DNA of 64,000 nt from Saccharicrinis aurantiacus (GCF_001660705.2 NZ_LYBV02000018.1:1-64000), one strand, 5' to 3'; shown: positions 9,418 to 19,008, counted from the stretch's first letter. The notes: a model not told the origin generated them from the letters alone. Translations and numbers: made by a program.

Positions 9418-11850
9418 TTATTTATTAGCCACTTTAATGATATCGGCAAAAACACCTGCTGCAGTAACATCTGCACCTGCACCATAACCCTTAATTTGCA
9501 TTGGATGTTCTTTATAGTGCTCCGAGTTAATTAAGATAATGTTGTTACTTCCCTCTAAATCGTAGAATGGATGCGCTTGGTCAACTTCAATGAAACCAAC
9601 TTCAGCTTTACCATCTTCTAACTTAGCTCCGTAACGTAGTCTTTTTCCTTCGCTAACTAAACGCTTACGTTGTACTTCAAAACTGTCGTTTAGTTTCACA
9701 ACCTCTTTCATAAACACATCTAATGATGGTGCATCCATATACTCTTGAGGTACAAAAGGAGTCACTTTAATATCACTCTGCTCCATTGCATAACCTGCTT
9801 CACGCGCTAAGATTAGTATCTTACGAACCACATCAGTTCCACTTAAATCAATACGTGGATCAGGCTCACTAAACCCCTTATCTTTAGCCTCTTGAATAAC
9901 AGCAGATAATGGTTTATCCTCGCCTAATGTATTTACGATATAGTTTAAGGTACCCGATAATACAGCCTCTAGTTTTAATATTTTATCACCACTCATTACT
10001 AAATCACGTAATGGTGCAATAATTGGCAAACCAGCGCCCACATTTGTCTCAAACAAGAATTTAACACCTTTGCTTAAAGCAGTTGCTTTTAGTTTTTGGT
10101 ATAATGAATATTCTGAAGAGCTAGCAATTTTATTAGCCGTTACAACTGATACGTTGGCATTTAACACATCATAATACAACTCAGAAATAATTTGATTGGC
10201 TGTACAATCAACCATCACACTATTGGCCAAGTTATATTCTATCACTCGTTGCTTAAATACATCTAAATTAGCCTCTTCTCCACGCTCCATTAATTCCGAA
10301 GTAATTGATTTTGCATCAATACCCTGTTTATCAAAAAGCATTTTTCTACTATTGGTTATACCGGCAATTCGTATTTTAAGCTTGTTTTCTTTTAGTAATG
10401 TTTCTGATTGATTTTTTAACTTCTCAATCAACATATTACCCACTGTTCCTGTACCTACTAAAAATAGATTTAATACAGTATAGTGCGATAAGAAGAAAGC
10501 CTCATGTGCTACATTTAATCCTTTTTTAAGATCCTTCTCTTTAACAACAAAAGAAATATTTAACTCTGATGCTCCCTGTGCAATAGCGAAGATATTAATA
10601 CCATTGCGTCCCATGCTATTAAATAGTTTAGCTGAGATACCAGTGGTATGTTTCATGTTTTCGCCCACAATAGCGATAACAGACATATCCTTTTCTACAG
10701 AGATGTTGTTAATTTGATTTAAGGCAACTTCTGCTGCAAACTCTTCTTGTAATAACTCAACTGCTCTATTGGCAATGCTTGATTCAATTACCACGCTAAT
10801 AGAATTCTCTGAAGAAGCCTGAGAAATTAATATAACGTTGATATCATCCTTAGCTAAGGATTTAAACAAACGCATTGAAATACCAGTAACACCAATCATA
10901 CCAATACCTTGTACCGTTAATAACGACACATCGCTGATAGATGAGATACCTTTAATCTTTTTATCTTTTATAATTTCCTTTTCATCGTTAATTAAAGTAC
11001 CAACAGCCTCAGGGTTAAAGGTATTTTTAATACGAATTGGAATTTTCTTTTTAAATACGGGTAATATTGTTGGAGGGTAAATGACTTTAGCTCCAAAATG
11101 CGATAACTCCATAGCTTCAGAATAACTTAACTGATCAATACAGTAAGCTCTACTGATAATACGAGGATCAGCCGTCATAAAACCGTTCACATCAGTCCAA
11201 ATCTCAAGTACTGAAGCATCGTATGTTGCAGCTAAAATAGAGGCTGTATAATCTGAACCTCCTCTACCTAGAGTTGTTAATTCTTTATTTTTATTTGTTG
11301 CCACAAAACCAGGGAATACAGATACATCTCCTAATTTATCTTTAATGGTATTCAAATTTTCTGCTGTTAAATCATAGTCTACAGAATCTTTACCATACAC
11401 TTCGTTTGTTATAATATATTTTTGCGACTCAAATAAAGTAGCTCCAGAAATATACTCAGCAACAATAAATGATGATAAGCGCTCGCCAAAACTAGTAATT
11501 ATAGCTTCACTTTTACGTGTGATCTCCTTTAACATGTAAACACCTTTAATAATAGTGCTTACCTCATCAAATAATTGATCCACCTTATATTTAATTCCCT
11601 GAGCAATTTCAAGTGTAAATAAATCACTAATAATAGTATAGTGCTTTTCTTTTACATCACTTAAAATATCGAAACAAAAATTGTCTCCAATCTTAGCTAA
11701 GTTGGCAGCATTGATAAACTCATCTGTTACTCCACCTACAGCAGAAACAACAACTACAACTTGCTCACTCTGCGAATCTATAATACTCTTTACCTGCTTT
11801 ATACTATCAGATGATCCTACTGATGTACCGCCAAATTTTAATACCTTCAT
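9418..11850 (-). CDS. thrA: Bifunctional aspartokinase / homoserine dehydrogenase
   Basis: The 810-aa protein carries out the first and third steps from aspartate towards threonine and methionine. The aspartokinase domain starts with KVLKFGGTSVGSS and includes TTLGRGGSDYTA. Two ACT-like regulatory segments follow at about 310-450. The homoserine dehydrogenase domain begins near residue 460 with an NAD-binding LVGTGTVGN and contains the conserved FETNVGAGLPI. The length matches the E. coli ThrA/MetL class. It is the first gene of the operon, preceded by a long leader, and the next gene starts 100 bp downstream. Confidence 0.96.
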   Translation of the reverse strand: MKVLKFGGTSVGSSDSIKQVKSIIDSQSEQVVVVVSAVGGVTDEFINAANLAKIGDNFCFDILSDVKEKHYTIISDLFTLEIAQGIKYKVDQLFDEVSTIIKGVYMLKEITRKSEAIITSFGERLSSFIVAEYISGATLFESQKYIITNEVYGKDSVDYDLTAENLNTIKDKLGDVSVFPGFVATNKNKELTTLGRGGSDYTASILAATYDASVLEIWTDVNGFMTADPRIISRAYCIDQLSYSEAMELSHFGAKVIYPPTILPVFKKKIPIRIKNTFNPEAVGTLINDEKEIIKDKKIKGISSISDVSLLTVQGIGMIGVTGISMRLFKSLAKDDINVILISQASSENSISVVIESSIANRAVELLQEEFAAEVALNQINNISVEKDMSVIAIVGENMKHTTGISAKLFNSMGRNGINIFAIAQGASELNISFVVKEKDLKKGLNVAHEAFFLSHYTVLNLFLVGTGTVGNMLIEKLKNQSETLLKENKLKIRIAGITNSRKMLFDKQGIDAKSITSELMERGEEANLDVFKQRVIEYNLANSVMVDCTANQIISELYYDVLNANVSVVTANKIASSSEYSLYQKLKATALSKGVKFLFETNVGAGLPIIAPLRDLVMSGDKILKLEAVLSGTLNYIVNTLGEDKPLSAVIQEAKDKGFSEPDPRIDLSGTDVVRKILILAREAGYAMEQSDIKVTPFVPQEYMDAPSLDVFMKEVVKLNDSFEVQRKRLVSEGKRLRYGAKLEDGKAEVGFIEVDQAHPFYDLEGSNNIILINSEHYKEHPMQIKGYGAGADVTAAGVFADIIKVANK

Positions 11851-12155
11851 TTACATTTGATTTAGGTATGAGAATAGCTACAATTCTATATCTCATTATC
11901 ATTTTAACCTCAACTAAGAGATTGTATTTATTAATTTTTGAAAACTAAATAGTTAAAGAAATAACTACCTTAACCTTGTGCAAAATCTAACTTTGTTAAG
12001 TTTATACAACAAGGAGATAATTGATTACTTTCATCAATTATCTTTTTTTTGAGAGAATAATTAATAGCACCCCCAAGGGGTGATAAATGATTTAAGTATG
12101 ATATGGTAATAGTTATAAACCATAAGTAACAGTTGACATATTTCTATTAAATTAT
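11851..12155 (-). promoter_or_regulatory. Long thr operon leader with possible attenuation structures
   Basis: The promoter candidate at 12160-12189 implies a transcript leader of about 300 nt before thrA. Read on the minus strand it contains a short ORF of 20 codons at 12123-12061 that includes three Ile codons and a Thr codon. Its end overlaps a compact GC-rich hairpin (CACCCC/GGGGTG, 12068-12082) unlike the AT-rich surroundings. Further on is a perfect 10-bp inverted repeat, GATAATTGAT/ATCAATTATC (12016-12042). Curiously, the T-run next to that repeat is on the plus strand. Translation-coupled attenuation by Thr/Ile is a guess; the structures themselves are directly visible. Confidence 0.4.
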
Positions 12156-12159
12156 ATTG

Positions 12160-12189
12160 CAAAAATAGAGTTTTATTTTAATTCGCAAA
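12160..12189 (-). promoter_or_regulatory. Candidate Bacteroidota promoter for thrA
   Basis: On the minus strand, TTTG (12189-12186) is followed after 18 bp by TATTTTTG (12167-12160), matching the -33 TTTG / -7 TAnnTTTG consensus. It lies between the terminator of the upstream gene and thrA. Confidence 0.55.
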
Positions 12190-12277
12190 ATAGACATATG
12201 ATATTTCGCAGTTTTTATACATAAATTAAGAATTGAAATTACATTAATAAACAATTTGGTTTGCTGAAATGAGCCCA

Positions 12278-12312
12278 TAAAAAAATTGCACTTAACGCTT
12301 AAGTGCAATTTT
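12278..12312 (-). terminator. Intrinsic terminator after the Usp gene
   Basis: TTGCACTTAA (12286-12295) and TTAAGTGCAA (12299-12308) form a perfect 10-bp stem with flanking A/T extension. Seven U follow on the minus strand. It is about 25 bp past the stop of the gene at 12337. Confidence 0.88.
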
Positions 12313-12336
12313 AAAGATATTGTGTGACTTAAATAT

Positions 12337-13455
12337 TTATTTTGCGTGAAACACCAAAAGTGGTGTTGTTGAGTGAAATAACATCTTTTTTGCCACTGAT
12401 GGATTTAATAAACGAGTTATAAGGTTTCGTTTGTAAGTGGTAAATGACAGTACGTTGATTTTTTTCTCTTGAACGAAATCTTCAATACCCAACCAGAAAT
12501 CATCATTTTGAATCATCTCAAAATTAATTTCTCCCTCTAGTTTTTTCTTGGTGTAATTTTCAAGATGCTCCATTTTAATCCTATTCTTATCTAAATCGGA
12601 TTCCTTCGTCACGTGAGCACAAGTAATATTTGCGTTTAATGGATTTAATATTTTTAATAGCTTTTCTAATGCTAGATAATCGGGCTCTTCAAAAATTGCG
12701 AGATAAGCAAAACTTAATAATTGGTCTATCCCTTTATAATCAAACTTTTCAGGCACAGCTAATACTGGCACTTTGGCCATTTCAATTATTTCGGCTGTTA
12801 CACTACCTATTAAATCAACCACCTTTTTATCGGCCCCTCTGGTTCCCATCACAAGTATTGAGGGCTTATATTCATCGGCATAATTTAGAATTTCATATTC
12901 TGCTACACCTCTCTGAATGGAAGTTTTAACGCTTACACCCTTAATATCTTCCTTTTCAATCTTTTCTTCTAGGCGATTTTTGCACTTCTCCATCTTAGCT
13001 TCGCTCTCCACTCGTAAACTCATACTGAGCTCTTCGGCATTAACATCGTACATGTTTGTGTCGCCAAAGTTAAGTGCACTACCTAAAGGACTGAAATAAC
13101 AATTGAAAAGGGTAATCTCCCCTTTAATTTTACAAACCCAATCGAAGGCAATATCAATAGCCTTATTAGAATACTCAGAAAAGTCGATTGGTACTAGAAT
13201 CTTGAAGTCTGATTTATAATCAGGGATAGCATTATGCTTATCGGAATACTCTACCTCCCGTAGAGCATCAAAAATACCAATGGCCGTTTCAAAATCAGCT
13301 TCATTGATATTTATTTTTACACCTGTGGATATGGCTCCTTGAATTAAGTTAACATGCTCTAAAAAACAACTTACTCCATCATTATCTAATAATGATTTTA
13401 TTAATTGAGCCTTTTCGTAAGTAACCGTTGCTAAAGTTATTATTTTATCACTCAT
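12337..13455 (-). CDS. Tandem universal stress protein with N-terminal DUF2007-like domain
   Basis: The 372-aa cytoplasmic protein has three parts. Residues 1-70 resemble DUF2007, the putative signal-transducing domain of ferredoxin-like fold. Residues ~80-225 are a UspA domain (FKILVPIDFSEYSNKAIDIAF with VMGTRGADKK...GSVTAEII, the nucleotide-binding G-2x-G-9x-G style loop). Residues ~230-372 are a second, more divergent Usp domain ending HSTTPLLVFHAK. Usp proteins act in stress survival and often bind ATP. DUF2007 fused to a Usp pair is less common and suggests sensing. It is a single-gene unit with its own terminator. Confidence 0.85.
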   Translation of the reverse strand: MSDKIITLATVTYEKAQLIKSLLDNDGVSCFLEHVNLIQGAISTGVKININEADFETAIGIFDALREVEYSDKHNAIPDYKSDFKILVPIDFSEYSNKAIDIAFDWVCKIKGEITLFNCYFSPLGSALNFGDTNMYDVNAEELSMSLRVESEAKMEKCKNRLEEKIEKEDIKGVSVKTSIQRGVAEYEILNYADEYKPSILVMGTRGADKKVVDLIGSVTAEIIEMAKVPVLAVPEKFDYKGIDQLLSFAYLAIFEEPDYLALEKLLKILNPLNANITCAHVTKESDLDKNRIKMEHLENYTKKKLEGEINFEMIQNDDFWLGIEDFVQEKKINVLSFTTYKRNLITRLLNPSVAKKMLFHSTTPLLVFHAK

Positions 13456-13547
13456 CTCGTAAGGTTTTTATATTTATAAATTACAGCTTTAATTTACCAT
13501 AATTTTTACAGAAAAGCCATTTTGAGATGAGGATTTTAAGCTATTAA

Positions 13548-14636
13548 TTAATATTTAGAACCACTATAAAATTGATGTGATTTAATGGATGGGTTATATT
13601 GAAGTTGTTTTACAGATTTTAAACTTACCACTTTATCGCCTTGGGCATAGTTTACTTCATCTAAGAAGTATAATTCCCCAATCTTTTTGTATGAAGATTC
13701 CATAGTAAATGAAACCTCTTTTTTTGCTGCATCGGCAGAGGCCATAAAGGTATTACCAAACATTACAGACTTACCTTTTGTAACTGAAACTGTATTTTTT
13801 AAAATGGCATAATTTTCTTTTGATATAATTATAGTACCATTATATTTTTCTACATCCGTACAAGCTGTATTGGCAATAGTAGGTTTTAAGCAATTGTAAG
13901 TTATTACCCAAACTGAATCATTATTGTAAACAGATTCTTCTTTTATATTAATATCAAAATCATCAATAGTCTTTAATGATAGTACATTACCAGTTACCCT
14001 AACAACATCTCCTAATAATAGATACTCCATCCAATTAACCCCTTCTTTTAATATAGGGTGCGAATCCTTATCTTTCACTTCATCAAATTGATAAGATCGG
14101 CTCTTGTAACTTTCTGTATAGGAACGATTAGTATAAGCAAACTCATCATGCACAGCCACCTTACGAATAGATTTATTTTTATCATACAACCCTTCATTCG
14201 CAGAGTAATCATATTCTATTGCAAATGAATTTTGCGGATAATTTTCTGCAACCAAATTAGATGCTGTTCTAATTATTCCGTAGGCTATTTTTGATTTAGC
14301 TTTAATATCCACTTCTGAAATACCATAGTTTGTAGGAGCTAGTAACACCTTTAAATCTGTAGCCGATAACCACTCTCCTACTTTTACAGTTTTAGGCTTA
14401 AATCCAACCGCAGAAATTCGAATGGTATTATCAGATAAGTTTTCTGATAGCTCTAACATAAACTTTCCCTCAAAATCACTAGCTGCACCTAAATATGTTC
14501 CTTCAATACCAATGTTAGCAAACTCCACAGGAGTGTTTGTTTCAGCATTATATATTACACCTTTCACTTCAGTAGTTTGACTATTTGCCCATACTGACAA
14601 TAAGCAAAACGCAATTGTGGATAATATCTTTCTCAT
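13548..14636 (-). CDS. Secreted carboxypeptidase-regulatory-like domain protein
   Basis: The 362-aa protein starts with a signal peptide ending in WANSQ. Residues ~22-105 form a carboxypeptidase D regulatory-like (CarbopepD_reg_2) beta-sandwich (VKGVIYNAETNTPVEFANIGIEGTYLGAASDFEGKF). The remaining ~250 residues are an uncharacterised beta-rich region of the kind seen in Bacteroidota envelope proteins. There is no TonB plug or barrel after the regulatory domain, so it is not a TonB-dependent receptor. The function is unknown; a periplasmic or surface location is likely. It is transcribed divergently from the coiled-coil lipoprotein gene. Confidence 0.65.
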   Translation of the reverse strand: MRKILSTIAFCLLSVWANSQTTEVKGVIYNAETNTPVEFANIGIEGTYLGAASDFEGKFMLELSENLSDNTIRISAVGFKPKTVKVGEWLSATDLKVLLAPTNYGISEVDIKAKSKIAYGIIRTASNLVAENYPQNSFAIEYDYSANEGLYDKNKSIRKVAVHDEFAYTNRSYTESYKSRSYQFDEVKDKDSHPILKEGVNWMEYLLLGDVVRVTGNVLSLKTIDDFDINIKEESVYNNDSVWVITYNCLKPTIANTACTDVEKYNGTIIISKENYAILKNTVSVTKGKSVMFGNTFMASADAAKKEVSFTMESSYKKIGELYFLDEVNYAQGDKVVSLKSVKQLQYNPSIKSHQFYSGSKY

Positions 14637-14774
14637 GGTAAATCAATTTATATTAAAGTAGCAATTTTGCATTGTTACTATCTAATTAACTATTTAGTTC
14701 CGCTAAAGTAAATAATAAAAACATTTATTAAATAATAATTCCAAAATGTATTCAATGATACCTAAGAATTTTCT

Positions 14775-14782
14775 TACTTTTG
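14775..14782 (+). promoter_or_regulatory. Candidate -7 element before the coiled-coil lipoprotein gene
   Basis: TACTTTTG matches TAnnTTTG exactly. No good TTTG is seen ~19 bp upstream. Its position puts transcription start near 14789, which rules out the ATG at 14780 and supports the downstream start. Confidence 0.4.
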
Positions 14783-14806
14783 GTTCTCTTCTCAAAAATG
14801 AAAGTT

Positions 14807-15529
14807 ATGAATATTAAAAAATTATATGTTTTTATAGCCTTACCTTTTTTATTTCAAGGCTGCATTGTTTCTAAAAAGAAATACGACGAGGTTGTTCTTA
14901 AAAATACTAGCCTAAATAAAAAGCTTAAGGAGGCAAATGGCGAGAATAAGGATTTAAAGAGCAAGCTTAATATTAATATTACTGATTTTGAAGAAATGAA
15001 GACTGAGCTTCATTTAAGCAATGCTGTTATGAGTGATGAAATGAGTGACCTATTGATTAAGGTAACACAACTTTCTGACGATAATGATAAACTAAAATCA
15101 GATTTAGATAAAACCAAAGCGCTTTATAGCTCACAACAAAAAAGCTCACTTTCGGCTGAAGATCAGATAAAGAAACTACAAACAAACAACAATAAGTTAA
15201 AAAGAGATACTGCTAGTATTAAGTATGCCCTTAAATTAAGTAATGAACGTTTTGCCAAACTTGAAAGCGAACTTGCTGTTCAGAAAGACAAATACTATAC
15301 ATTAAGTACTCAAAAGAAAGAATCAGACAAAGATTTACTTGTGCAAAAACAAAAGTTAGCTTCATTTGAACAAGAACTAGTAAAAAATAAAGAAAAACTT
15401 GAAGTTATTTCAAAATCATTGGTTGATTTGCGCAAAGAAATGTTATCGGCAAAAGGTGATAATATAATCCTTGACCCAAATAAAAACAAGAATATAGATA
15501 AAATGGCGAAGGAATTAGGCCATTATTAA
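14807..15529 (+). CDS. Coiled-coil lipoprotein
   Basis: With the ATG at 14807 the 240-aa protein begins MNIKKLYVFIALPFLFQGC, a lipoprotein signal; ATGs at 14780 and 14798 are less likely because of the promoter position. After Cys comes IVSKKKYDEV, the same opening as many Bacteroidota OmpA-family lipoproteins, followed by ~190 residues of Lys/Glu/Leu-rich coiled coil. The C-terminal OmpA peptidoglycan-binding domain is missing; the protein ends with a short tail (ILDPNKNKNIDKMAKELGHY). It may be an envelope spacer or a reduced OmpA-like protein. It has its own terminator. Confidence 0.75.
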   Translation: MNIKKLYVFIALPFLFQGCIVSKKKYDEVVLKNTSLNKKLKEANGENKDLKSKLNINITDFEEMKTELHLSNAVMSDEMSDLLIKVTQLSDDNDKLKSDLDKTKALYSSQQKSSLSAEDQIKKLQTNNNKLKRDTASIKYALKLSNERFAKLESELAVQKDKYYTLSTQKKESDKDLLVQKQKLASFEQELVKNKEKLEVISKSLVDLRKEMLSAKGDNIILDPNKNKNIDKMAKELGHY

Positions 15530-15556
15530 AGAATAGTAAGAATATTACAAATTGTA

Positions 15557-15598
15557 AGCAGAATTTATTTCAGTATTGAAATGAATTCTGCTTTTTTT
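15557..15598 (+). terminator. Intrinsic terminator after the coiled-coil lipoprotein gene
   Basis: AGCAGAATT...ATTTCA pairs with TGAAAT...AATTCTGCT over 15557-15592, followed by seven T. Between here and asnB (15872) the sequence is AT-rich; I see no gene in it. Confidence 0.88.
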
Positions 15599-15871
15599 AT
15601 GCATTTTACAACGAACCCCTATTTTTTATACACACATTGCCCATTAAAAGTATTATTTATATTTAACACCCTATACTTTTTCGTTAGGCACCCCATATTT
15701 AGCAACTTACTTTCACCTCCCCCTAAATTACACCTCCTTTCAATTAGTAAGTACAACTGCCTTTTTTGTAATAAATCGTAAATATTTATTGCATTTATAA
15801 ATGAAATGTATACTTTTACACATGTTTTATTGACAAGTTAAAACCTAAACGAATTTAAATTCAGAAAATAT

Positions 15872-17458
15872 ATGTGCGGATTTGCAGTTTATACTGGTGA
15901 GGATAAGATGGACAAACTATTGTTTGCCAGTGAGTTTGAAAAGATAAGTTATAGAGGGCCAGACAACTCATTTATTAGAGACTTTGGAAATAATGGATTA
16001 ATGGGATTCCATCGCTTGAGCATTATGGATGTTTCAAGTAACGGTAACCAACCTTTAGTGCACAATGAAGTAAACCTAGTTTGTAATGGCGAGGTATATA
16101 ATCACATTCAATTAAGAAAACAATACGAGAAAACATACAACTTTCAATCGTCGAGCGACTGCGAAGTTATCATTCCTTTATTTATGGATAAAGGTATTGA
16201 AGAAACCGCAAAATCACTTGATGCTGAGTTTGTATTTGTAATATATGATTCTGTAGCTAAAAAGTATTTTGCTGCAAGAGATCCTATTGGTATTCGCCCG
16301 TTATTTTACGGCTATTCTAAAGCTGGCGAAATAATGTTTGCCAGTGAAGCAAAGGTGCTACACTCTTTCTGTGAAGATATCAAGCAGTTTCCTCCAGGGC
16401 ACTATTACGATGGTGAAGGATTTCATTGTTATAAAGACATCTCTAAAGTTGATGAAGTTATTGAGCACGAATTAGAAGAAATTTTTGCCAATATTAATGA
16501 GAAATTGACAAAAGGGATTGAAAAAAGACTTCAGGCAGATGTACCTGTTGGATTTCTTTGTTCTGGTGGTTTAGATTCAAGTTTAGTATGTGCAGTTGCA
16601 GCTAAAATGCTAAATAAGCCTATTAAAACTTTTGCTGTAGGTATTGAGGATGATCCTATTGATACTAAGTATGCTAAAATTGTAGCGGATTACTTAGGTA
16701 CCGATCATACAGAGATATTATTTACAAAACAAGATATTTTTGATTCATTAAGTACTCTTATTTATAACATTGAAACATGGGATATTACAACCGTTCGTGC
16801 TTCAATGGGTATGTACTTAATTTGTAAAGCAATTAGTGAAAATTCTGACGTTAAAGTATTAATGACAGGTGAAATTGCCGATGAGATTTTAGGATATAAA
16901 TATACTGATTTTGCTCCCACCCCTGAGGCATTCCAAGCGGAAGCCGAAAAGCGAATCAGAGAGATTCACCAGTACGACGTGCTTAGAGCTGATAGATGTA
17001 TTTCATCTTGTGGACTTGAGGCCCGCGTACCTTTTGGTGATCTTGAATTTGTTGATTACATCATGGCATTGAACCCTACCAAAAAGATGAACCATTCAGG
17101 TATTGGTAAATTCTTATTGCGTAAAGCTTTTGAAGGCGATTATCTTCCACAAGAGATTTTATACCGTCAGAAAGCAGCATTCTCGGATGCAGTAGGACAT
17201 AGTGTTGTTGATTATCTTAAAGAGTATGCTGAAGAGATGTATACAGATGAAGAATTTGAGACTAAAAAACAACAATATACTCATGGTACACCTATCTCTA
17301 AAGAATCGTTAATGTATAGAGAGATTTTTGAAAAGCACTTCCCTGGAAGAGGCGAATTAATTAAAGATTTCTGGATGCCTAACAAAGAGTGGGAAAACTG
17401 TGATGTAAACGACCCTAGTGCTCGTGTGTTACCAAACTATGGTGCAAGTGGCGAATAA
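15872..17458 (+). CDS. asnB: Glutamine-hydrolysing asparagine synthase B
   Basis: The 528-aa enzyme makes asparagine from aspartate, glutamine and ATP. The protein starts MCGF, so Cys2 becomes the N-terminal nucleophile of the glutaminase domain after Met removal. RGPDNS and GFHRLSIMD belong to that domain. The synthetase domain has the PPi loop SGGLDSSLV and a conserved C-terminal segment with MTGEIADEILGY. Length and order match AsnB of the E. coli class. It is a single-gene unit ending at a bidirectional terminator. Confidence 0.96.
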   Translation: MCGFAVYTGEDKMDKLLFASEFEKISYRGPDNSFIRDFGNNGLMGFHRLSIMDVSSNGNQPLVHNEVNLVCNGEVYNHIQLRKQYEKTYNFQSSSDCEVIIPLFMDKGIEETAKSLDAEFVFVIYDSVAKKYFAARDPIGIRPLFYGYSKAGEIMFASEAKVLHSFCEDIKQFPPGHYYDGEGFHCYKDISKVDEVIEHELEEIFANINEKLTKGIEKRLQADVPVGFLCSGGLDSSLVCAVAAKMLNKPIKTFAVGIEDDPIDTKYAKIVADYLGTDHTEILFTKQDIFDSLSTLIYNIETWDITTVRASMGMYLICKAISENSDVKVLMTGEIADEILGYKYTDFAPTPEAFQAEAEKRIREIHQYDVLRADRCISSCGLEARVPFGDLEFVDYIMALNPTKKMNHSGIGKFLLRKAFEGDYLPQEILYRQKAAFSDAVGHSVVDYLKEYAEEMYTDEEFETKKQQYTHGTPISKESLMYREIFEKHFPGRGELIKDFWMPNKEWENCDVNDPSARVLPNYGASGE

Positions 17459-17480
17459 TGCAATTAGATAACTATTAAAA

Positions 17481-17516
17481 AAGCAGAGCTGTACCATACA
17501 CGCTCTGCTTTTTTTA
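17481..17516. terminator. Bidirectional terminator between asnB and truA
   Basis: AAGCAGAGC (17481-17489) pairs with GCTCTGCTT (17502-17510), with T-rich sequence on the plus-strand side and A-rich sequence on the other. The two genes converge here, so one hairpin can serve both. Confidence 0.88.
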
Positions 17517-17532
17517 TTACGATAAAAATTTA

Positions 17533-18297
17533 TTACACTAAATGTTTTGACTTAAACAAGTTATCGGGATATTCTACATCAACCAAAAAGAGTGCATTGC
17601 CTGGGGCCGATGAACCTGCTTTACCCCTATCCTTTTGCTCAATAATACTAGCAAACTCTTTTAAACCAATTTTGCCTCTTCCTACTTCCAAAAGAGTACC
17701 CACAATAGCCCGTACCATATTACGCAAAAAACGATCGGCCTTAATCGAAAATATCCACTTATCTCCTACCTTATCCCATTGCGCTTGGTAAATTTTACAA
17801 TTATTTGTTTTAGCATCGGTATGTAATTTGCTAAAGCTTGTAAAATCTATATAATTAAATAAAAGTGCCGCAGCCTCATTCATTAAGTCATAATCTAATT
17901 TATAATAAGGTAAATAAGAAAACTCATGATTAAAGGGCGTTTTGTAATCGGCAATATGATACTCATACCTTCTGCTGGTAGCCGTAAATCTACTATGCGT
18001 TTCATTATCTACCTTAGTAATAGAATATACAGCAATATCCTTGGGTAGAATACGATTCATTTTATAACAAAAGTGCTGTTCATCAATCTCGTTTTTTTCG
18101 CTATCAAAATGAGCCACAAAATAAGAAGCATGCACTGCTGTATCCGTTCTGCCACATCCCACAATGCTTACGGCCTCCCTAAGTATCTTATTAAGGCAAT
18201 CATCCATTACTTCTTGCACAGTAATCGCATTAGGCTGCACCTGCCAACCGTGATAATTTTTGCCATTATAAGCCATTTCAATAAAAAACCTTGCCAT
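17533..18297 (-). CDS. truA: tRNA pseudouridine(38-40) synthase
   Basis: The 254-aa protein modifies uridines 38-40 in the tRNA anticodon arm. The catalytic aspartate lies in GCGRTDTAVHA. Other family marks are RFFIEMAYNGKNYHGWQVQPN at the N-terminus, SRRYEYHI, and DRFLRNMVRAIVGTLLEVGRG near the C-terminus. Length is normal for TruA. It is a single gene, convergent with asnB and divergent from the META-domain lipoprotein gene. Confidence 0.95.
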   Translation of the reverse strand: MARFFIEMAYNGKNYHGWQVQPNAITVQEVMDDCLNKILREAVSIVGCGRTDTAVHASYFVAHFDSEKNEIDEQHFCYKMNRILPKDIAVYSITKVDNETHSRFTATSRRYEYHIADYKTPFNHEFSYLPYYKLDYDLMNEAAALLFNYIDFTSFSKLHTDAKTNNCKIYQAQWDKVGDKWIFSIKADRFLRNMVRAIVGTLLEVGRGKIGLKEFASIIEQKDRGKAGSSAPGNALFLVDVEYPDNLFKSKHLV

Positions 18298-18433
18298 TAC
18301 GAAAATCTATTAATAAATTATATCTGCAAAGAAAGCACATGAATGTCACATTTAATAGTACAATTTGTAATTTTTGGCATAGTTTTTTCTTGTACATAAA
18401 AAACATAAACTAGATTATTAAAACTACACACAA

Positions 18434-18838
18434 ATGAAGAAATTATTATTTATTGCAGCACTTTTCTCTACTCTTTTAGTAGCATGTAATACCGGAGCTC
18501 CTTTAAAAAACAACTGGAAAATGGTTGAGTTTCTAGGTTCTCCTATTGATAATGAAGTTTTTAATGTAAAAACCCCTGCTTTTAACCTTAATCCTGACGA
18601 GGGTACATTCGGTGGAAACAACGGTTGTAATCAGGTTAACGGAAAATTAGAAGTTGACGGAAACAAAATTTCGATGGAAGTGCTAATGGGAACACGCATG
18701 TTTTGCAATGGCGTACCTGAACAAGAAGTTGATGCTAAAATCTCAGAAGTAGATTCATACAAAATTAAAGGAGATAAGTTATTTCTGTTTAATGGAGATA
18801 TGACTCTTTTTGTTTTTGAATTAGTGGAAGAAGAGTAA
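18434..18838 (+). CDS. META (HslJ-like) domain lipoprotein
   Basis: The 134-aa protein has a lipoprotein signal (ATLFSTLLVAC type, LLVAC) and then one META/DUF306 domain. The typical signature is seen in GGNNGCNQVNGKLEVDGNKI and MGTRMFC. E. coli HslJ, of the same family, is an outer-membrane-associated heat-inducible protein linked to novobiocin resistance. The role here is unknown. It is a single-gene unit with a terminator just after it. Confidence 0.85.
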   Translation: MKKLLFIAALFSTLLVACNTGAPLKNNWKMVEFLGSPIDNEVFNVKTPAFNLNPDEGTFGGNNGCNQVNGKLEVDGNKISMEVLMGTRMFCNGVPEQEVDAKISEVDSYKIKGDKLFLFNGDMTLFVFELVEEE

Positions 18839-18860
18839 ACGACTACTTACCAAATAAATA

Positions 18861-18896
18861 AACCCGACGAGCTTCATTGTTTGTCGGGTTTTATTT
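18861..18896 (+). terminator. Intrinsic terminator after the META lipoprotein gene
   Basis: AACCCGAC (18861-18868) pairs with GTCGGGTT (18883-18890), followed by TTATTTT. Confidence 0.85.
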
Positions 18897-18941
18897 TATG
18901 TGGTATTATAAGTTGCTTATGGCACTAGCTGAAATAATATA

Positions 18942-18975
18942 AGAAGCCTTGTAATGTTAATGTTACAAGGCTTCT
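18942..18975. repeat. Strong 13-bp hairpin
   Basis: AGAAGCCTTGTAA (18942-18954) and TTACAAGGCTTCT (18963-18975) are perfectly complementary around an 8-nt loop. There is no T-run after it on either side, and a good terminator already lies 50 bp upstream. It could be an RNA-processing hairpin or an extragenic palindrome. Confidence 0.6.
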
Positions 18976-19008
18976 GTTGTTAAATCCCCAAGGAAATTAG
19001 CGTAATTA

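Noticed and set aside
12016-12050. Plus-strand intrinsic terminator
   Set aside because: Hairpin and T-run are good, but no plus-strand gene ends there; kept only as part of the thr leader description.
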